Assembly: GCA_028714995.1 (NCBI GenBank)
Contig: JAQTLI010000054.1
Coordinates: 1-11,061, forward strand
DNA from: Methylobacter sp.
Lineage (GTDB): Bacteria > Pseudomonadota > Gammaproteobacteria > Methylococcales > Methylomonadaceae
Direction: 5' to 3'
Length of the DNA stretch: 11,061 nt
Numbering within the stretch: the stretch's first letter is position 1; the number at the start of each line of letters is the position of its first letter. The notes under the pieces are model-generated. The model saw only the letters and a program-made list of their open reading frames with translations. It ran no database searches and was not told the origin of the DNA. Positions 7,557-11,061 of this stretch are shown one piece after another. Position numbers and translations under genes: made by a program.

Positions 7557-8559
7557 AACGGAACTGACAATAGCTGTTGTTATACCTTGTTACCGGGTTA
7601 CTAACCACGTATTAAATGTGATCGAAAAGATAGGTGCTGAAGTATCAGTCATCTTCGCGGTGGATGATTGTTGTCCTGATGGCAGCGGGGAGTTCATTTC
7701 GAAAAACTGTATCGATCCTCGTGTGCTTGTCATACGCAATCAACAAAACCAGGGTGTGGGAGGAGCGGTTTTAACGGGCTATCGTGCGGCCATTGAATCT
7801 GGTGCTGACGTGATTGTAAAAGTTGACGGTGATGGGCAGATGGATCCAAGTTTAATACCTGCTTTTGTCGCCCCCATCATTGCAGGGGATGCAGATTACA
7901 CCAAAGGAAATCGCTTCTTTGACCTTGAGAAAATACGGGCCATGCCCAAGGTCCGTATTTTTGGGAATGCGGTGCTGTCGTTTATGACCAAGTTTTCATC
8001 CGGTTACTGGGATTTGTTTGATCCCACTAATGGATATACTGCAATCCACACCGATGTGGCGCGGCATTTGCCTTTTGAAAAAATCAGTCGCCGTTATTTC
8101 TTTGAAACCGACATATTATTCCGCCTCAACACGCTACGTGCAGTCGTAGTGGATGTGCCTATGGACGCCATTTATGGCGATGAAGTGAGCAACCTGAAAA
8201 TTTCGAGAATTGTTGGGGAATTTTTCTTCAAGCACATCCGGAATTTCGGGAAGAGAATTTTTTATAACTATTATCTGCGTGATATGTCGCTCGCCTCCAT
8301 AGAGCTGCCGATGGGAGTATTGCTGCTTATTTCTGGCAGTGGTTATGGCGTTTATCACTGGATCAATTCGTTACAAAAAGGTGTTACCACTCCAGCTGGT
8401 ACGGTAATGCTGGCAGCACTACCCATTTTAATGGGAACCCAGCTGATATTGGCTTTTCTTGGTTATGACATAGCAAATGTCCCACGCAGACCATTCCATA
8501 AGATGCGCCGGAATTCAAATAACAACCAACCACTATTAGGAGAGTTAGATGAGAAATGA
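7546..8559 (+). CDS. GT2 glycosyltransferase with two C-terminal membrane helices (GtrB/DPM1/ArnC type)
   Basis: 337 aa. The N-terminal GT-A fold is clear: IAVVIPCYR (9-17), VDDCCPDGSG (39-48) for nucleotide binding, KVDGDGQMDP (92-101) as the DxD-type metal/nucleotide-sugar motif (D94, D96), and FFETDILFRL with E187-D189 as the likely acceptor-side acidic motif. Two hydrophobic segments, about 255-273 and 287-308, are placed as in GtrB-like enzymes that act on undecaprenyl phosphate. The expected reaction is NDP-sugar + undecaprenyl-P to undecaprenyl-P-sugar on the cytoplasmic face; the sugar is unknown. The start overlaps the preceding membrane-protein gene by 11 bp and the end overlaps the next frame by 11 bp, so the genes are almost certainly co-transcribed. 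GT2 identity is sure; the polyprenyl acceptor is inferred from the helices and neighbours. Confidence 0.92.
   Translation: MPIKTELTIAVVIPCYRVTNHVLNVIEKIGAEVSVIFAVDDCCPDGSGEFISKNCIDPRVLVIRNQQNQGVGGAVLTGYRAAIESGADVIVKVDGDGQMDPSLIPAFVAPIIAGDADYTKGNRFFDLEKIRAMPKVRIFGNAVLSFMTKFSSGYWDLFDPTNGYTAIHTDVARHLPFEKISRRYFFETDILFRLNTLRAVVVDVPMDAIYGDEVSNLKISRIVGEFFFKHIRNFGKRIFYNYYLRDMSLASIELPMGVLLLISGSGYGVYHWINSLQKGVTTPAGTVMLAALPILMGTQLILAFLGYDIANVPRRPFHKMRRNSNNNQPLLGELDEK
8538..8544 (+). promoter_or_regulatory. Strong Shine-Dalgarno before the methyltransferase remnant
   Basis: AGGAGAG, four bases before the ATG at 8549, within the 3' end of the GT2 gene. It fixes that start and shows the initiation signal survived although the gene behind it is truncated. 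Confidence 0.7.
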
Positions 8560-8782
8560 AGATCAGGCTTGGTTGGATTACCGCGCTAGATTTGCGGATG
8601 TGTATGATGAGTCCGATTACACCAGTCCATTACAATCAGCAGAGATGCGAGCAAGACATCGCCTAACAGAAAAGCGTTATCAAAAACACGATTACTTTCC
8701 AAAAGAATTGGAAATTGGTGCGGGGACAAATGAGCACCTAAGCTTTGTTTGTCATGCGGTAGTCAAAAAAGTGGATCACTAA
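8549..8782 (+). pseudogene. Truncated class I SAM methyltransferase, N-terminal remnant
   Basis: 77 codons from ATG 8549 to TAA 8780-8782. Residues 1-69 match the start of a SAM-dependent methyltransferase: RFADVY (14-19), LQSAEMRARHRLTEKRY (28-44), then ELEIGAGTNEHLSFV (53-67), the glycine-rich SAM-binding motif I. Asn61 stands where such motifs usually have Gly. Just after motif I the sequence runs into CHAVVKKVDH and stops, so the remaining two thirds of the Rossmann domain are absent and catalysis is not expected. The stop falls two bases before the start of the next gene, which looks like an internal deletion that kept the operon junction intact. An intact ancestor would have methylated a sugar or lipid-linked intermediate; that is inference. 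A functional small peptide is possible but unlikely. Confidence 0.7.
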
Positions 8783-8784
8783 AA

Positions 8785-9126
8785 ATGCTTGTTCAAATTA
8801 TTGCGGTTTTCTGTGTGGTTGGTATAGCAATCGGGCAAATATTATTCAAGTTAAGTGCAAATTCGCTCCATCAGACCAGTAGTTTTTTTGCGCCAAAAAC
8901 CGCAGCAATACTTTTTGCAGCGTTGGCTCTTTATGGCATTACCACAATAGCCTGGGTTTGGGTATTGCAAAAGTTAGAGCTTGGACGCGTTTATCCCTTA
9001 ATGGCAATGGCATTTGTCCTCGTGCCGCTAGGTAGCCATTTTATCTTTGGTGAGCGCTTCCATCCTCAGTACTTTGTGGGTGTGACGCTAATTATGACTG
9101 GAATTATAGTGGCAGTGAGGGCTTAG
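8785..9126 (+). CDS. EmrE/ArnE-like four-helix membrane protein, probable lipid-linked sugar flippase
   Basis: 113 aa from ATG 8785; the open frame extends back to a TTG at 8749, but that would overlap the preceding frame and add polar residues before the first helix. Four hydrophobic segments are visible: about 2-22, 37-59, 68-87 and 94-111. The pattern GQILFK in helix 1, YPLMAMAFVLVPL in helix 3 and FGERF...G..LI..GI around helix 4 is that of small multidrug resistance / DMT proteins, including the ArnE and ArnF subunits that flip undecaprenyl-P-aminoarabinose. Next to a GtrB/ArnC-type GT2 and a GT-C-like protein, a flippase for an undecaprenyl-P-sugar is the best reading. A drug exporter is less likely here. 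The ribosome site is weak; the start two bases after the remnant's stop suggests translational coupling. Confidence 0.85.
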   Translation: MLVQIIAVFCVVGIAIGQILFKLSANSLHQTSSFFAPKTAAILFAALALYGITTIAWVWVLQKLELGRVYPLMAMAFVLVPLGSHFIFGERFHPQYFVGVTLIMTGIIVAVRA

Positions 9127-9161
9127 TAACAAATTGAATCCTTCGGTAAAAACGGTGCGAG

Positions 9162-10163
9162 ATGACCATCAAGATTGAGGATAATAACCGAGTCTCTGTC
9201 ATCGTCGTCAATTGGAATGGCGAGCGGTTTATTAAGCAATGCCTAGTTGCATTGATGAATCAGACACTCAAGCCGCACGAAATCATTTTGGTGGATAATG
9301 CGAGTTCCGATGGATCGGTCGGTATCGTGCGGCGGTTTCCTTCGGTACGGCTGATCGAACTTGATCAGAATACCGGTTTCGCGCGCGGCAATAATCTGGC
9401 AATCGAAGCAGCATCTAAAGAGTCGGAATGGATTGCGCTGATTAATCCCGATGCGTTCGCCGAGCCGCACTGGCTGGAAGCGCTGTTGGTGGCGGCAGAC
9501 TCTAATCCAGGATTCGATGTGTTTGGCAGTAAGTTGATCAATGCGGGCGATACGAAGTTGTTGGACGGAGCCGGTGATGCCTACCACATGAGTGGTTTGG
9601 TGTGGCGCATGGGGCATGGCTCAACTGTGCCGACTTCGGCAGAGAATGAGCGCGAAGTGTTCTCGCCCTGTGCGGCGGCAGCACTTTATCGACGCAGCGC
9701 CTTGCGCAAACTCGGCGGGTTCGACGAGGACTACTTCTGTTATGTGGAAGATGTGGATCTAGGTTTTCGTCTACGATTGGCTGGGTATCGTTGCCTTTAT
9801 GTGCCACAATCCGTGGCGCATCATGTTGGTTCAGGCACGACTGGCGGACAGCATAGTGATTTCGCCATGTATTATGGACATCGCAATCTAGTATGGACTT
9901 TTGTGAAGGATATGCCGGGTATTTTGTTCTGGTTGCTATTGCCGCTGCATGTGTTGTTGAACCTAGTGAGCATTATCTGGTTTGCGTTACGCGGGCAGGG
10001 TGATGTAATTTGGCAAGCCAAACGAGATGCGTTGTTGGGCTTGCCGAAAATGTGGCGTAAGCGTCAACATATTCAAAAAACTCGGGTTGCTTCAATAGGT
10101 GAGGTTTGGCAACAGTTGGATAAGCGGATGATCAGAACAAAATTTGGAAGAAAAGAAATATGA
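9162..10163 (+). CDS. GT2 family glycosyltransferase, rhamnosyltransferase-like
   Basis: 333 aa. VSVIVVNWNGE (11-21) is the opening beta strand of the GT-A fold, VDNASSDGS (44-52) binds the nucleotide, NPDA (95-98) holds the DxD-position aspartate, and CYVEDVDLGFRLRLAG contains the ED pair (E196, D197) with the likely catalytic base. A hydrophobic segment at about 253-276 suggests attachment to the inner membrane, followed by a basic tail. This motif order is typical of WbbL/RfbF-like rhamnosyltransferases and relatives that extend O-antigen or exopolysaccharide units; the sugar and linkage cannot be read. It begins 35 bases after the flippase gene and its last four bases (ATGA) overlap the next gene, so it probably belongs to the same operon. 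Codon use is more GC-rich than in the membrane-protein gene upstream. Confidence 0.93.
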   Translation: MTIKIEDNNRVSVIVVNWNGERFIKQCLVALMNQTLKPHEIILVDNASSDGSVGIVRRFPSVRLIELDQNTGFARGNNLAIEAASKESEWIALINPDAFAEPHWLEALLVAADSNPGFDVFGSKLINAGDTKLLDGAGDAYHMSGLVWRMGHGSTVPTSAENEREVFSPCAAAALYRRSALRKLGGFDEDYFCYVEDVDLGFRLRLAGYRCLYVPQSVAHHVGSGTTGGQHSDFAMYYGHRNLVWTFVKDMPGILFWLLLPLHVLLNLVSIIWFALRGQGDVIWQAKRDALLGLPKMWRKRQHIQKTRVASIGEVWQQLDKRMIRTKFGRKEI

Positions 10164-11053
10164 GCGCCGTCATCTCAACAATCATTGTCAATTATAACGC
10201 GGGTGAGTTGTTGCGTGGCTGTGTCGATTCGTTGTTGAGTTGTCCGCTGGAAATCGAAATTATCGTGGTTGATAATGCATCGAAGGATGGCAGTTTGGAT
10301 GCTTTGCTGGGATTGCCATGCGTACAGATTATTAGAAATACAACCAACGTTGGTTTTGCTGCGGCTTGTAATACTGGGGCGCGTGTTTCTTCTGCTCCGT
10401 TTCTGCTGTTCCTTAATCCGGACTGTTCTTTCAAATCGGGTGCCTTGGTTGGGTTGTTGGATGCGATGAATGTGGGTGATCGCGTGGGTATGGCGGGGGG
10501 CTTTCTTATTAATTTGGACGGAACCGAACAAGCGGGTGGGCGTCGGGCTATACCCACTCCCTGGCGTTCTTTTGTGCGCGCATTTGGGCTGGCACGTTAT
10601 TCGGATCGTTGGCCGCGACTATTTTTTGATTTTAACTTGCATAAACAACCGTTGCCGGATCAAGCCATCGAGGTGGAGGCAATTTCTGGTGCCTGCATGA
10701 TGGTCAGACGTGAGGCGGTGCAGGATGTTGGGGAATGGGACGAAGACTATTTTTTGCATTGTGAAGATCTGGATTTGTGTATGCGTTTCCGACAAAAGGA
10801 TTGGAAGATTCTGTTCGTTCCATCGGCGCAAATTACTCATGCGTTAGGGATTTGCGGTAAAAATAGGCCAGTGTTTGTCGAGTGGCATAAGCATAAGGGG
10901 ATGGTGCGGTTTTACCACAAGTTCTTTCGACACCAGTATCCCGGCGTGCTGATGTGGTTGGTTGTAGTAGGGGTGTGGCTGCGGTTTGGCCTTGTGGCTA
11001 CGTACTACTCAGCCAAGCGTGCTGGGCGAGGGTTGGGGCTTGGACATGGCTGA
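10160..11053 (+). CDS. GT2 family glycosyltransferase, rhamnosyltransferase-like (second copy)
   Basis: 297 aa. STIIVNYNAGE (6-16), VDNASKDGS (37-45), NVGFAAACN, LNPDCSF (from 85; D88 at the DxD position) and HCEDLDLCMRF (200-210; E202, D203) give the full GT2 motif set in the same order as the gene before it. The two are paralogous in type but differ widely outside the motifs. The C-terminal segment VLMWLVVVGVWLRFGLVA is hydrophobic and probably touches the membrane. The ATG overlaps the upstream stop as ATGA, with GGAAG nine bases upstream (10146-10150), so translation is likely coupled. It should add one sugar to a growing polysaccharide unit in the cytoplasm; donor and acceptor are unknown. 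The end lies inside the window and the protein looks complete. Confidence 0.93.
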   Translation: MSAVISTIIVNYNAGELLRGCVDSLLSCPLEIEIIVVDNASKDGSLDALLGLPCVQIIRNTTNVGFAAACNTGARVSSAPFLLFLNPDCSFKSGALVGLLDAMNVGDRVGMAGGFLINLDGTEQAGGRRAIPTPWRSFVRAFGLARYSDRWPRLFFDFNLHKQPLPDQAIEVEAISGACMMVRREAVQDVGEWDEDYFLHCEDLDLCMRFRQKDWKILFVPSAQITHALGICGKNRPVFVEWHKHKGMVRFYHKFFRHQYPGVLMWLVVVGVWLRFGLVATYYSAKRAGRGLGLGHG

Positions 11054-11061
11054 TGCCACTG
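11053..11061 (+). CDS. Possible start of the next coupled gene
   Basis: The stop of the preceding gene forms TGATG with an ATG at 11053; another ATG at 11046 lies in a different frame. G-rich sequence just upstream could serve as a ribosome site. Only three codons are visible, so nothing can be said about the product. Confidence 0.2.

Noticed and set aside
8749..8784. TTG at 8749 as start of the EmrE-like gene
   Set aside because: It would overlap the methyltransferase remnant and prepend polar residues to the first membrane helix; ATG 8785 gives the normal family length.
9243..9807. Two antisense open frames inside the first GT2 gene of the right part
   Set aside because: They lie opposite a gene with a complete motif set and show no recognisable domain or start signal.
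10175..10557. Overlapping antisense open frames of about 120 codons in the last GT2 gene
   Set aside because: They are shadows of a well-supported gene; the composition of the translations is not protein-like.

Overview
The window is part of a surface-polysaccharide (O-antigen or capsule type) biosynthesis region of a Gram-negative bacterium. A betaproteobacterial or gammaproteobacterial source seems likeliest from the gene families, the mixed and moderate GC content, and the operon style; this is an impression, not a demonstration. Every confident gene lies on the + strand. I see no rRNA, tRNA or CRISPR array.

Left part (1-4111): the 3' end of an AT-rich sulfotransferase gene enters from outside the window. 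After a short non-coding gap comes a very large gene (677-4111, 1144 aa) for a multi-module protein: an N-terminal sulfotransferase-like domain, a coiled-coil stalk of 14- and 21-residue repeats, a WbsX / glycosyl-hydrolase-99-like domain, and a C-terminal RgpF-like (rhamnan synthesis protein F) domain.

Middle gap (4112-4532): about 420 bp without a convincing + strand gene. On the minus strand it holds broken reading frames that look like a decayed DDE transposase (IS5-like, tentative).

Central cassette (4533-9126): a 1007-aa polytopic membrane protein with GT-C-like features and an inserted beta-rich domain, a GT2 glycosyltransferase with two C-terminal membrane helices (DPM1/GtrB/ArnC type), a truncated SAM methyltransferase remnant, and a four-helix EmrE/ArnE-like membrane protein. 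GT2 + small flippase + GT-C-like protein is the layout of three-component systems (ArnC/ArnEF/ArnT, GtrB/GtrA/Gtr). In those, a sugar is loaded on undecaprenyl phosphate at the inner membrane, flipped, and transferred on the periplasmic face.

Right part (9162-11061): two overlapping GT2 genes of the rhamnosyltransferase-like class (NPD and ED motifs), probably building the polysaccharide backbone or side chains in the cytoplasm. The last bases may hold the start of another coupled gene.

Taken together, the region could make a glycan that is assembled by cytoplasmic GT2/WbsX/RgpF enzymes, sulfated or otherwise decorated, and further glycosylated in the periplasm. It shows signs of turnover: a methyltransferase cut short, an apparent transposase relic, a possibly chimeric membrane protein, and recent in-frame repeat duplication. 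The most unusual items are the four-module fusion with its expanding stalk and the possibly chimeric GT-C-like protein.
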